The notes below the pieces were generated by a model, which was not told the origin of the DNA, ran no database searches, and saw only the letters and a list, made by a program, of their open reading frames with translations. Positions 22,301 through 32,749 of a stretch of 64,000 nt of DNA are shown here, one piece after another; position 1 is the stretch's first letter, and each line of letters begins with the position of its first letter. Origin of the DNA: Oreohelix idahoensis (lineage: Eukaryota > Mollusca > Gastropoda > Stylommatophora > Oreohelicidae); contig JAMPIV010016267.1 of the NCBI GenBank assembly GCA_024509875.1, forward strand, positions 186,001 through 250,000. Direction: 5' to 3'. Both the position numbers and the translations under genes were made by a program.

Positions 22301-22500
22301 CTTCTTCTTCTTCCATCCTTAGCCACCGACCGTCAAAGCAGTCAGTGGCCATTACGCCTAGTGGCGTCTTAGGGCAACAGCAGATAGGTTTTCTTTGTCA
22401 TTGTTTCCCATCACGCCTATTGGCGTCTTTAGGGCAACGGCAAATCAATCCATTTGCTGTTGTTTCCGTAATCGAAGTGACTGGCAAACGGGTGATCAGC
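22301..22500 (-). mobile_element. SINE family E, full copy with 11-bp TSD
   Basis: ATTAAAAACTT flanks it at 22290-22300 and 22501-22511. On the - strand it starts GCTGATCACCCGTTTGCCAG and ends ctaaggatgg plus (GAA)n. Two internal units each hold a gacgcc..taggcgt hairpin. Length 200 bp. The head contains acttcgattacgg, only weakly like a B box, so its polymerase III origin is uncertain. Confidence 0.88.
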
Positions 22501-22511
22501 ATTAAAAACTT

Positions 22512-23390
22512 AAGCCTACTTATTTTCTCTTTGTTTTTCTCTGTTGCATATCTTTGTTGACACGTGTATGTGTTTTCGTTGAGTATTTAAACTGGTCATC
22601 TTTATTTGTGGGTAGAAGGGGAACGACTAAGTAAGTATCTTTACTTTTATGTTAAAAAATGTTGACAAAATAATTTGTTATACATTCTCGTCTTTCACCT
22701 GGCAGGTTGCTATGTACTTTTTATTTTCCCCGCTTTCCTTATGTATTTCCCGTTGGCTACAATGACATCTCCCGTTTTAAGGCTCAATAGTCAGGTCGAC
22801 CGGTTTGAAATCAAATCTCGAGTTTTGGGAACACGAGACAATTTACTTCAATTTTTCATGTTTTCATACATTTTTCAGTCACTTTAAGCAATATAATTAA
22901 GAGCGGCTATGAAGAGATAATTGAAAAACATTGATTTGGGACATTATTGATTTGGGATAATATGAGAAATGTTCATAACCTTAATAGGAGGAAGCGTATT
23001 TCTTCCATACACAAGAATACATAAAGCAACATGAATATCAACAAGACTAGATAACGGAAAATCAGATTGATTATATATGCATAAACAATGAGTTTATGTC
23101 ATTATGTAAAAGTATGTAAAGAAGTAAATAACCGTCTTCTAGTACCCAAACTATGATGAGTAATTGCTCTTTCGCAAAGCAATTTATAAAATCTAAAGTT
23201 GTTGTGAATTTTCGGAACAATGTTATTTTGTTATTTTTTAAGTGCAACAAAAAAAATCGATGGAAATTAAATCTTCTAAATTGCATCAACATACTCGTAC
23301 TTTAACTCCCAAAAGAGCTTATGCTTCAACAAACACTTGCCATGTTCTCTTGTCACGTGACAACTTCTCAAGTTCTTTCAACGTCTTCTT
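22512..23390. other. Intergenic, nothing recognised
   Basis: AT-rich sequence. ORFs on both strands are short and without domains. Confidence 0.4.
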
Positions 23391-23394
23391 CATT

Positions 23395-24410
23395 ATTTTC
23401 ATTTTTGCCTCCAGTTTCCTTCTCCGTTTTTTTTTTTTTTTGGGTCTACCGCTGCCTTTCTTACCCTGGGGATTTCAGAATAAGGACTGTCTCGTAATGT
23501 TATCAATGGGTTTCCTCAGTATTGGGTATATTCTATCCGTCGCCAGCGCCTTCCTCTCATCTCCTGCTCCACTGGCTCGTGTCACCAGTTCCACATTGGT
23601 GACCTTGTCGCCACCATTTCAATCCCTCTATTCTACGCTGGCAGCCATTTATGAAAGTCTGTAGCTTGTTGGTTGTTGTTTGTGTTGTTCTTCATGTTTC
23701 ACAGCCCTACACAGCAGGACTGACTTGAAGTTACAGATTCTTATGTTTGTGTTGTTCTTCATGTTTCACAGCCATACACAGCAGGACTGACTTGAAGTTA
23801 CAGATTCTTATGTTTGTGTTGTTCTTCATGTTTCACAGCCCTACACAGCAGAACTGACTTGAAGTTACAGATTCTTATGTTTGTGTTGTTCTTCATGTTT
23901 CACAGCCCTATACAGCAGGACTGACTTGAAGTTACAGATTCTTATGTTTGTGTTCTTCTTCATGTTTCACAGCCCTACACAGCAGGACTGACTTGAAGTT
24001 ACAGATTCTTATGTTTGTGTTGTTCTTCATGTTTCACAGCCCTACACAGCAGAACTGACTTGAAGTTACAGATTCTTATGTTTGTGTTGTTCTTCATGTT
24101 TCACAGCCCTACACAGCAGGACTGACTTGAAGTTACAGATTCTTATGTTTGTGTTGTTCTTCATGTTTCACAGCCCTACACAGCAGGACTGAATTGAAGT
24201 TACAGATTCTTATGTTTGTGTTGTTCTTCATGTTTCACAGCCCTACACAGCAGGACTGACTTGAAGTTAAAGATTCTTATTTTTGTGTTGGGCTTGAGGT
24301 CTCTTGACCTCCATTATGTTTTCCAATGCAACGAAAGCATCTCTTGCCTTTTGTGTTCTGATTTTGAAATCAATGTTTGAAGAAAGAAAGTGGAGACAGA
24401 AATGAAAATG
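23395..24410 (-). mobile_element. LINE fragment on the - strand with internal minisatellite
   Basis: The complement of 23440-23690 encodes the C-terminal LINE region (compare [12 protein letters not shown] and [15 protein letters not shown] at 60.8-61.5 kb). The complement of 24285-24410 encodes QKARDAFVALENI, the counterpart of [15 protein letters not shown]. Between these collinear pieces the expected YGSETW segment has expanded into the 67-bp array at 23685-24285. Confidence 0.8.
23685..24285 (-). repeat. 67-bp minisatellite grown from LINE coding sequence, about nine copies
   Basis: Unit tgttcttcatgtttcacagc, cctacacagcaggactgact, tgaagttacagattcttatg, tttgtgt; the period of 67 bp was checked at 23702, 23769 and 23836. 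Its reverse complement aligns with 61125-61195 of the intact LINE (aataagaatcttcaactc ... gagacatggagaacaac). The 67-bp period is not a multiple of three, so the frame is lost in the array. Confidence 0.92.
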
Positions 24411-24414
24411 AGGT

Positions 24415-24640
24415 TGATCTGGAAGGAGCTTGAGCAGATGGCATGTGACAGGAGGACTTGAGCAGATGGCATGTGACAGGAGGACTTGAGCTGATGGCAT
24501 GTGACAGGAGGACTTGAGCTGATGGCATGTGACAGGAGGACTTGAGCAGATGGCATGTGACAGGAGGACTTGAGCTGATGGCATGTGATAGGAGGACTTG
24601 AGCAGATGGCATGTGACAGGAGGACTTGGCGTGTGTTTAT
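24415..24640 (+). repeat. 28-bp minisatellite grown from the LINE 3' end, about eight copies
   Basis: Unit acttgagcagatggcatgtg plus acaggagg. It matches 61499-61531 of the LINE at 60846-61590 (cttgagatgatggcacatga, then caggagg). After the last copy the LINE sequence resumes (cttggcgtgtgtttattgaa). This piece is in the opposite orientation to the LINE fragment just left of it. Confidence 0.92.
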
Positions 24641-24699
24641 TGAAAGACTATGATTCTTGGGGAGCTAAAGGGTATTTATTGATTAAGTCAAAAATTAAA

Positions 24700-24735
24700 T
24701 GCAATATATATATGTGTGTGTGTGTACGTGTATGT
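24700..24735. repeat. Short AT/GT microsatellite
   Basis: atatatatatgtgtgtgtgtg-type dinucleotide run, about 30 bp. Confidence 0.8.
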
Positions 24736-24944
24736 ATACATTTCTTTTTTAAGTAATGTAATACAAACCTTAAAAAGCTAAATGAAGACTAAGTAAACTG
24801 TACTGTGTTAATTTAGATTTTTTTTAAAAACAGTAACAATTTATTACCATCGCCACAACAATCTGATGAGATCATAGACACAAACGTTTAGAAAGTTGAA
24901 CTAACTGACGTGAGCGTTTACAGCGTGTATTCATGGGCAGTAAA

Positions 24945-25370
24945 TTTCCGGTGTTATGTGTTGCGGGTCGCACTAATGACCCGTCATCGAAGCATCATTT
25001 ATTGGTGATGCCTAGATGGCATGGAGGATAGTGTGATCCGCTTGCATAGCTAGGCGGGGTTGTCGCACAGAAGGTCCCGTGTTCGAGTCCTGGGTAAGCC
25101 ACTCACGTCTGTTGTTTTTCTGTTGTCTAGTGTTCTACTTCTTTATTTCTTACGAGTGCCTGAAAACATACCTTTATGTTTGTCTAATATTTATTTACAG
25201 TTTACAGGCCTCGGGTTTCCCTTCCTTATATGTTATAAATGTTTATACAATACCAAAAACCTACCCTCTGTCCTGTACGTACTGGTCTTAGTCTTCTATC
25301 ATTTACTAAACACAGTACGTATTAAGGTCTTTGTCTTGTGTAGTCTGACCTATACTGTATAATAGGGGAA
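24945..25370 (+). repeat. tRNA-like repeat family D, copy 1
   Basis: Contains ggtcccgtgttcgagtcctg, a good RNA polymerase III B-box (GTTCGAGTCC), preceded by tagctaggcggggttg. It is followed by gtaagccactcacgtctgtt and a tail through tttacaggcctcgggtttcc. Shared with 25395-25740, 30885-31215 and 61780-62225. Confidence 0.8.
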
Positions 25371-25394
25371 CAACAGAAGTGATTGCGTCATTAA

Positions 25395-25740
25395 TAGGCT
25401 GGACTGCCCATGGTACATTTCCGGTGTTATGTGTTGCGGTCGCACTAATGACCCGTCATCGAAGCATCATTTATTGGTGATGCCTAGATGGCAGGGAGGA
25501 TAGTGTGATTCGCTTGTATAGCTAGGCGGGGTTGTTGCACGGAAGGTCCTGGGTCGAGTCCTGGGTAAGCCACTCACGTCTGTTGTTTTTCTGTTGTCTA
25601 GTGTTCTACTTCTTTATTTCTTTCGAGTGCCTGAAAACATACCTTTATGTTTGTCTAATATTTATAAAATGCAAGTACGTTTGGTTGGGTACGGTAAAGG
25701 ATGGGCCATGTCTACTACTGGGACGCGGCACGTGATAGGG
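25395..25740 (+). repeat. tRNA-like repeat family D, copy 2
   Basis: Direct repeat of copy 1 about 450 bp downstream, with the same tccggtgttatgtgttgcgg lead, B-box-like gtcgagtcctgg and gtgcctgaaaacatac tail. Confidence 0.8.
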
Positions 25741-26480
25741 AAAATATTTGTAAAATCCTGATTAATTAAACACTATTTTACTTAAAAGATTATTTTATCT
25801 GCGCTAGTTAACGTAAAGTTAACAGATTTGTCGACGAACTGGCTGTCATGCCCCATTACCGTAATCAGATTCAAGACAAAATGAAAATACTTGAGTGGTA
25901 ACAGCTAGTAGGTCTGTGTCACCTTGTGTTTTGTGGTGGTTATGGCCTGTCGGGCTTACTGTATGTGGCCGACGTATTCTTTCTAACGCGAATGTTATTG
26001 TGGGCCGTAGGGATAGGCCAATGGTGACAAGATGAACATCACTGTAACGATAGGGTCATAAAGCTGATCAATTGATAAGGAAAAGTATACTGGACCCATT
26101 GGTTGACGACACAGTTTATTACACGCAAGGACATCGACGTCATATGCAGGTACAGTAGATCATCAAAAGGATTTCATGGCAAAATGCATTGGTACATATA
26201 ACAATCAACCTGACCGTTGATTGACTTCACTAGTCGTTATGACCTCCAGGTTAACGGCTGGATAAATATATATTGGTCTATCGAACGGACCACGATCATC
26301 ACGATCATCTTCTTTGTGTAGATATTTATTACTTTATAATATCAATCCCTTCCTGATATCAGAAGGTCGCACTAGCGGCTGGACACACTGGGTTCAGCCG
26401 AAGCTCTGCCATAACATTGCAGGAGGTCAAGCGTCTGAGGTGAGACACTTAAAAAACGAGCCGTTTTCTGGCTAGACATT
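25741..26480. other. Intergenic or degraded Penelope 5' region
   Basis: No clear motif. Its GC content is slightly higher than the flanks and it runs into the Penelope-like ORF, so it may be decayed coding sequence of that element. Confidence 0.35.
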
Positions 26481-26752
26481 TATCATGGCACGATTCTTGG
26501 TCCTGTCACTTCAAGAATGGCTTCTTCATTATAATATTATAATCTGCATGTCTTCCCTAGACTTAGGGCAAGTACATGAAAGACATCACGTCTGTCTTGG
26601 ACGAAAAACATCGGGATCTGCCTCAAGCATCATAGCTGGATGGCAACAGATCGCCGCGACAAACGCGTCATCCCGTTCAAACATCATGCGCAGTGGCACA
26701 CAAATAACAATACTTACAATGAACTTAGATACTGTGGTAATGTGAGCCACCC

Positions 26753-27250
26753 TTGCTGGTATATAGACGGGACAAAAATTTGAGGGACCTCCTAGTCCAC
26801 AGCCGTTTGAAAACCGTCAACGATGGCCACTTTGGAACCAAGCCATGTAACCGTACACGATGTAAGACATGTCAGTATGTAATCGAAACACGTTCAGTCT
26901 CGTTCCCTAACGCCAAGTTCACCATCACCCATGGCTTCACATGTGAGTCACGCAACGTCATTTATGCTATTATATGCAAACGTTGCACCATTACGTACAT
27001 CGGCCAAACGGGCACACGACTGGGCGACCGATTCTGCAGACACCTCTATGACATCTCTCAGTTTAATTCCACACCTGTGGCCATCCACTTCAATGGCCCT
27101 GACCACCACGGTGCCACTGACATCCAGGTGACAGCCATCAGATACTGTTCCTCGGACGCCAACAGTCGGTTTCGCCAGGAACAACGCCTCATCCATCTTA
27201 TGGGTTGCCTCAAACCACACGGTTTGAATACCCAACATTCTTTTGTCTGA
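26753..27250 (+). mobile_element. Penelope-like retroelement C-terminus with GIY-YIG endonuclease
   Basis: 165-codon frame ending TGA at 27248-27250. It carries CNRTRCKTCQYV, the Cys-rich lead typical of Penelope-like elements, then the GIY-YIG domain: VIYAIICKRCTITYIGQTG (about residues 84-102), RLGDRFCRHL with the catalytic Arg, and EQRLIHLMG with the catalytic Glu. The first motif is VIY rather than GIY, as is usual in this family. No RT is recognisable upstream (5' truncated or decayed). This is the nuclease that nicks target DNA during retrotransposition. The M at 26753 is not a true start. Confidence 0.88.
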
Positions 27251-27254
27251 GACG

Positions 27255-27600
27255 CCTTTCTCTATCGAGTCCCAGTTATATTATGACTTTCTACTTTGAT
27301 GCGATCACCCTTTTTTTTTTTTTTAACCATTTTTTAAATTTAATAATTTTATTTATTTACTTATTATTATTATTATTATTTATTTTTTTTTTGTTAAATT
27401 TGTTTATTTTATTTAAATAATTTTTTTTTTTTTAAATTATTTTTTTCCTTTATTATTTTATTTATTTATTTTTTATTTATTTATTTGTTTTAAATTTATT
27501 AATTATTATTATTTATTTATTTATATTTTATTTATTTTTTTATTTTATTTATTATTTATTGATTACTTTTTTCTCACTCTTTTCCAGTCCTTGTTTTCAT
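27255..27600. repeat. T-rich low-complexity tract
   Basis: Almost pure A/T with ttatt and tttatt repeats over about 300 bp, between the Penelope-like ORF and its pLTR-like sequence. Confidence 0.85.
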
Positions 27601-27696
27601 TATTTCTTATTTTTAATATACTACCAACTTCCTCTTTCCGGTTTAGTGGCAGCCATCTTGCTTCCCATGTGACTGGACTTAATATTAAGGGAGTTT

Positions 27697-27870
27697 TTTT
27701 CTCTTATTTTTATAGTTTCATGTTCTCTACTTAATTCTCATTTTCTTTCCCTCCTGTCTCTTGTTTGTCTGTCCCTGACGAAGGCCTTGTGGCCGCAACG
27801 TAGGTTTTTCTTGTCCTTCTCCTTGTAAGACGTATTACTATTTGTGTGGGTGTGTGTGTTTTTTTTTAAT
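27697..27870 (+). mobile_element. Penelope pLTR-like segment with hammerhead-like core (arm 2)
   Basis: Downstream of the GIY-YIG ORF. It contains ctgacga (matches CUGANGA), stem ggcc-ttgt-ggcc, then gcaacgt, and a second acgt at about 27830 that could close a short stem III, followed by A (a possible GUA cleavage triplet). Hammerhead ribozymes are described in Penelope-like pseudo-LTRs. Here the conserved GAA reads GCA, in both this copy and arm 1. Confidence 0.65.
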
Positions 27871-30145
27871 TTATTTTTTTTTTAAACTGGTAATGTGAGA
27901 GGTTATTGATGTTACTACACTAAGGGTAAACAAAGTGAGGTCCAGCTGTGTAAGTTCCCTGAGTCTAATTGATGAGGATGTTTTCAGGGTCCCTATCCGC
28001 TACCTCTCTAAGATCTCACTCTGTGTAAAATAATCTCTGTGATGTTGTGTGGCACGTGTCTAGGGTAATGTATCTATTGTGATGTAGAACACTGTCAAAC
28101 ATAACTTTAACTCAATAAAAGTGAAGTAAGTAAGACTGTTGGTAAAGTTATATTAATATATTACAATTTTTTATTTTCCTGTACCTCAATTCTTTTGGGA
28201 CAGGAATGTTTTCAAATCACGAAATTTTTATTTACAACATATAAATAAATAAAGAGGACCCTTTGTCCAAAGCTGGTATATTAAAGTGCCACTGTATGTG
28301 TATCCCACAGTCTGATTTACTACTGTCTATAACAAATAGTCAATTTTGTGAGGGTCTGTTGGTATCATCACGCCCACAGGAGTTTCTGTTTTGGTTGTGG
28401 AAATTGTTACAATGAGATCTCATATGCCCATTTAAAGAGACTTGACCTAACAGCCTGTCTGAGGTGGCTGACTGTAGACTATGCAAGATCAACACAAGAG
28501 TGGTCTTCTGACCACAGATGCAGCATGCAGCTTTACTGAGGCTTCAATGTACACAGGGTCTGCCTGCACCAGGTTTCCTGCCACCATTTAGTAATAGGCA
28601 ATATAACCCTGAAAAAGAAGGATATTCCCTCCCGTTTATATGCTGGCTATAACACTTCCACAACTAATCAATACTAAGATTACCTGGGGTCAGGCACGTG
28701 TGCGAACCATTTGCACCAGACCCTATTTTCTTTGACTTCACTCCGTCCTGGGTTTACATTCTTCTCCCCATATGGCTGCAACGCCCCTGTCACCTTAAGC
28801 ATTGATTGTCCTCCCTAAAATCAGCTGGGGTATACAATTTTCTTCTTGTGACCTGTTAAATCTTTTGTTCAAACATCCTAGGCATGTTTTCATGTGTCAT
28901 TAGAACACTGTGGCACTGCAGAAGGTTGCTAGTGGCTTCTGGACTTACAGTCGTAAGATTTTATGGCAATATTCAAACACAAATTAGTTTCACTTCCCTC
29001 TAAGTCTGCTTAGGCACTTCCTACTTAGGTTGTCGTAACCTCTTCCAACTGGCAATGTCGAACACACAAAATATGGCGCACAATCTGTGGCCAGCTACAT
29101 GCCAATTAAATACTAATACTTATTTATCTTACCGCAAGTAAAGAATAATCACACAATCACAGGATTGACTAGCAGTAAATGGCTCAATTCCAGACTGCTG
29201 TGTCGTCCAGACGGCAAAGGCATTTGTCACCAACGCTTTGCATCTGCTCTCAACCTTTCTGTGTTTAAGTTTTTCTCAAATGGCGGACTTATTCAAGCAG
29301 GGTTAAAAGTTATCAATTCCAACCAGCCAATCAAAAGACGCGTCAAAAGAAAAACCAACTAATTTTGGACTATAAACATTGAGCGTTGATCAGTGTGTTC
29401 GCTCGTCTGATTTTATCTATATATTATATATCTCAGTTATTTATAGAACGATTTTTAATATCAAAATTGATTATTAAACGGCCAGCTGTCCTCTATCTAC
29501 CCCTATAGGTTTCCTTTATTTATTTCTCCCCGTTTTCATCTGTGTAATTTTTAAGTAATTAATTGTGCTTTCTCCCGACTGAAAATATTAATAAAATAAA
29601 TGTTTCTACGTCAAGATAGTTTTATTAATGGGAAATGTTTATGGTATTATGTTAATCAATATCAGCGCTACAATTCCAGATATCTCTTTCCTTTTAATTC
29701 TCTTTAGTTTTAGAGGAATAAATTATTTAATTTTCGTTAAAAACACATATTAGACATTTTTCTCACTCCAACCAAAATTTTTATCGTCACTATAAAACGA
29801 GGTAACAATCCGATTGTTTGTTAATTTTTACGACGTTCGTTAATAAATATTAGGGTGTGTGTTTGGGGGTAGAAACCTTTTTAACGTGGTGTAGTAGAAA
29901 AATTCAAATTCTTTAGTCAAATTGTTGGCGGTTGATTTTATGGTGGCCTTGAGACAAATTTCAAATGCGGTAGTTATTAATAGATTTTAGGAGTACGTTA
30001 ACTAGGTTTTGAAGCGGGGAAATTTGAGCGCCTTGTGGCACAGATTCACATCATCACAGATACACTCAAAAGTGCGTATATACTAGATTCTCGTGTGAGG
30101 ATCTAAAACCTGTACCTCCCACGCGAAATTATAACTTAACAGTCT
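27871..30145. other. Intergenic, no gene recognised
   Basis: About 2.3 kb without recognisable coding sequence or clear repeats. ORFs at 28348-28539 and 29165-29362 have no known motif and are treated as chance. Confidence 0.4.
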
Positions 30146-30342
30146 GAAAATACACAGGAAGAAAGCAAAAATAATGAGAATAAATGCAGGAAACGATAAC
30201 AATATTGCACTTGAAGAAACATCATTACAAGACGTAGAATCTCATACATAACCTTGGCCGCAATATCGAACATTGGAGGATCAGATAATGACATCAAACA
30301 AGAATACAGAAGGCTAGAGGAGCTTTCATTGGACTGTGAGAT

Positions 30343-30593
30343 ATATCTTACTGTTGATTAGAATAGGCATCATTGCACTCCGGGCAAACCCATAGGTGCT
30401 GAGTCTCCTTTAGCAAATGTCGAAGGTTATGAATGCTATTTGTTCCTGTTGCGCGCTGGTTGTATAACGCCAGATGCTTCCTCCCATACGTCCATCTCTG
30501 CTGGTCTTACGTTTGATGCCAAATTCCAGCAGTCTTAGTCGTGATGATTCATCGATTGCAGTGTCATTCTCTAATAGGCGATGATTAATTGCC
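30343..30593. other. About 250-bp insertion in the LINE copy
   Basis: Does not match the LINE. On the - strand an open frame of about 60 codons runs through it (for example RLRLLEFGIKRKTSRDGR, GGSIWRYTTSAQQEQ). I do not recognise the product. It could be a non-autonomous element or captured sequence. Confidence 0.4.
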
Positions 30594-30732
30594 CTCAGTA
30601 TGGGAAATATATGGGGATCAAACGGAGTTAAGTCCAACTAAAAAATCAAAATTTTCAATTCAAATTTCGAGTCAATCCTATGGTATGCCCCGAAACAAAA
30701 AGAACAACAAAAACAACAACCAAAAAACTTTT

Positions 30733-31261
30733 TCTTCCTTTTTGATCCATAGCCGCCGACCGCCAAAGCAGTCAGTGGCCATCACGTCTGGTGCGGCTTG
30801 TAGGGCAGTAACAAATTGATTCCACTTTGTTCGGTCGGGTCAGATTACACAAGAAAAAAACCGTAATATGGTGTCTAGTAAATGATAGAAGACTAAGAAC
30901 AGTAAGCAGGGGAACAACAGAAGTGATTGCGTCATTAATAAGCTGGATTGCCTTAGGTAAATTTCCGGTGTTATGTGTTGCAGGTCGCGCTAATAACCCC
31001 TGTCATCGAAGCACTATTTTTGTGGTGCTTAGATGGCAGGGAGGATAGTGTGATTCGCTTCCGATGTTAGGCGGGGGTGCCGCACGGAAGGTCCTGGGTT
31101 CGATTCCCCGGTAACCCACTCACGTCTGTTGTTTTTCTGTTGTCTAGTTTTCTGCTTCTTTATTTCTCACGAGTGCCTGAAACACGTGACCTTTATGTGT
31201 ATGTGATATTTATGAAATGTTTCCAGCTCGCTACCTTTGACGCGAGAGGCCATCGCTCTAA
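30733..31261 (+). repeat. Composite SINE insertion (family E core plus family D)
   Basis: Starts with the family E core (tccatagccgccgaccgcca) at 30745-30800, then family D from about 30885 with B box tgggttcgattcc and gtaacccactcacgtctgtt to about 31215. It ends with a reversed tRNA-like head (gccatcgctctaaccacgga). It splits the LINE. Confidence 0.7.
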
Positions 31262-31634
31262 CCACGGACGCTCTCATAAATTGGTGCTTGCATAGAATAG
31301 AAGGGTAGTAGTGGCAGGACAAGATCACTAATGTGGAACTGATAACACGAACCAGACAAGTACCAGTGGAACAAGAGATGAGAACAAGACGCTGGAGATG
31401 GATAGGATACATACTGAGCAAACCAGTTGTTGGCATTTCCAGGCAATCCTTGTTCTGGAATCCCCAAGGCTATAGGGTCAGAGGAAGACGAAGGAACACA
31501 CGGAGAAGATAACTAAAGACAGATATGAAGGGATGACGAAGACACGGGGCAAGAAAACTAGGCATATGGCCTATGCTCCTTAGGGATCTGAAAGGTGATG
31601 ATGATGAATACTAGTTGACAGTTTTTTTAAATAA

Positions 31635-31772
<138 letters not shown>

Positions 31773-32091
31773 CGTATAGGCACAAGATGGGGTATAAGTT
31801 TTAGACGAAATGTGACTAGTTTTGAAAAATGGCAAAAATTGCGTGACGTCATTTCAGAATTTCGTTTCTCCAATTTTCCGAAGTGGCAAATTTACTTTTG
31901 TTTTGGCCTGTTTGGAAAAATCTCAGCATATTTAATACGTCCGGACGTCCGGTCGCTGGAAGTAAATAGAGTGAGTTTAAAATGGCTCTTGGTGTTCAAA
32001 GACAAGAGGTACTGCTTAGATTATAGACTTCTGGTAAAAGTAGGAATTTAGAAGACAGAGTCCGCCATGTAACCTGAGTGACTGTCCATAT
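31773..32091. other. Intergenic, nothing recognised
   Basis: No recognisable coding or repeat signal between the microsatellite and the hAT element. Confidence 0.4.
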
Positions 32092-32405
32092 GTACACAGG
32101 GTTCGTAGCGACCTTGAAAAACCTTGAAAAACCTGGAAAACGAAAAAAAAAAATTCCAGGCCTTGAAAAGCCTGGAAAAATGGCTAAAAGCCTTGAATTT
32201 TCCGCGTCGGACCTGGAAAAAAAATACAAATCGGAAGTCTTACGCTTTTCGTCCATTTTTCTGTTATTGATGGTATTTTTCGTTAAACTTCAGTTACCGT
32301 AGAATTTTTACTTCCCTTTGCGCACTAAATCCATTTCCAGACGTTTTCGGGAGTTTGCGTTTTCGGAGGTTTGCGTTTATGACGTGTTCGACCGAAAATG
32401 GCGGC

Positions 32406-32621
32406 CAAACCCGTATCGCTGGAAAAAGGACGCAATCGCGACTTTCAAAATTAGCTACAAATACAGTAGCACATATTTGTATGTAAGGTCCTTTTTCAAG
32501 CGATACGGGTTCAGCACCCGTATCGCTGGAAAAAGGACCTTAGATACAAATATGTGCTACTGTATTTGTAGCTAATTTTGAAAGACGCGATTGCGTCCTT
32601 TTTCCAGCGATACGGGTTTGG
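32406..32621. repeat. 216-bp near-perfect inverted repeat (hairpin)
   Basis: Arms 32406-32510 and 32516-32621 with spacer tcagc. Each arm is itself bounded by the inverted motif cccgtatcgctggaaaaagg / cctttttccagcgatacggg. The few mismatches include caagcg versus cagcg near the centre. Located in the 5' region of the hAT element. Confidence 0.93.
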
Positions 32622-32749
32622 TTGCCGTCACTCTACTATAGGCCTAGCGTCTGTAGTCTGTTCATTCGAATGAAACATCGCCACCTTTCAAAGTCGAGAA
32701 TTTGACATTTTGACAGCATCCTTCACTCTTCAATTTATTTTTTAGAAAC

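Larger units (their letters stand above)
30147..31615 (+). mobile_element. LINE copy interrupted by two insertions
   Basis: Three collinear pieces of the LINE seen at 60846-61590. 30147-30342 matches the region starting aagacaaagatattgagaat (60908); 30594-30732 matches from gggaaatatatggagatc (61084) to the caaagacaacaaccaaaaa region; 31262-31615 matches from ctttcataaatgggtgcttg to the 3' end. The intervening 30343-30593 and 30733-31261 are foreign. The frame is broken many times. Confidence 0.82.

Noticed and set aside
24267..24612. Overlapping ORFs with repeated PSAQVLLSHAI-type peptides
   Set aside because: Products of the 28-bp minisatellite read in several frames, not a repeat protein.
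26948..27238. 96-codon ORF on the - strand
   Set aside because: Antisense shadow of the Penelope-like GIY-YIG frame.
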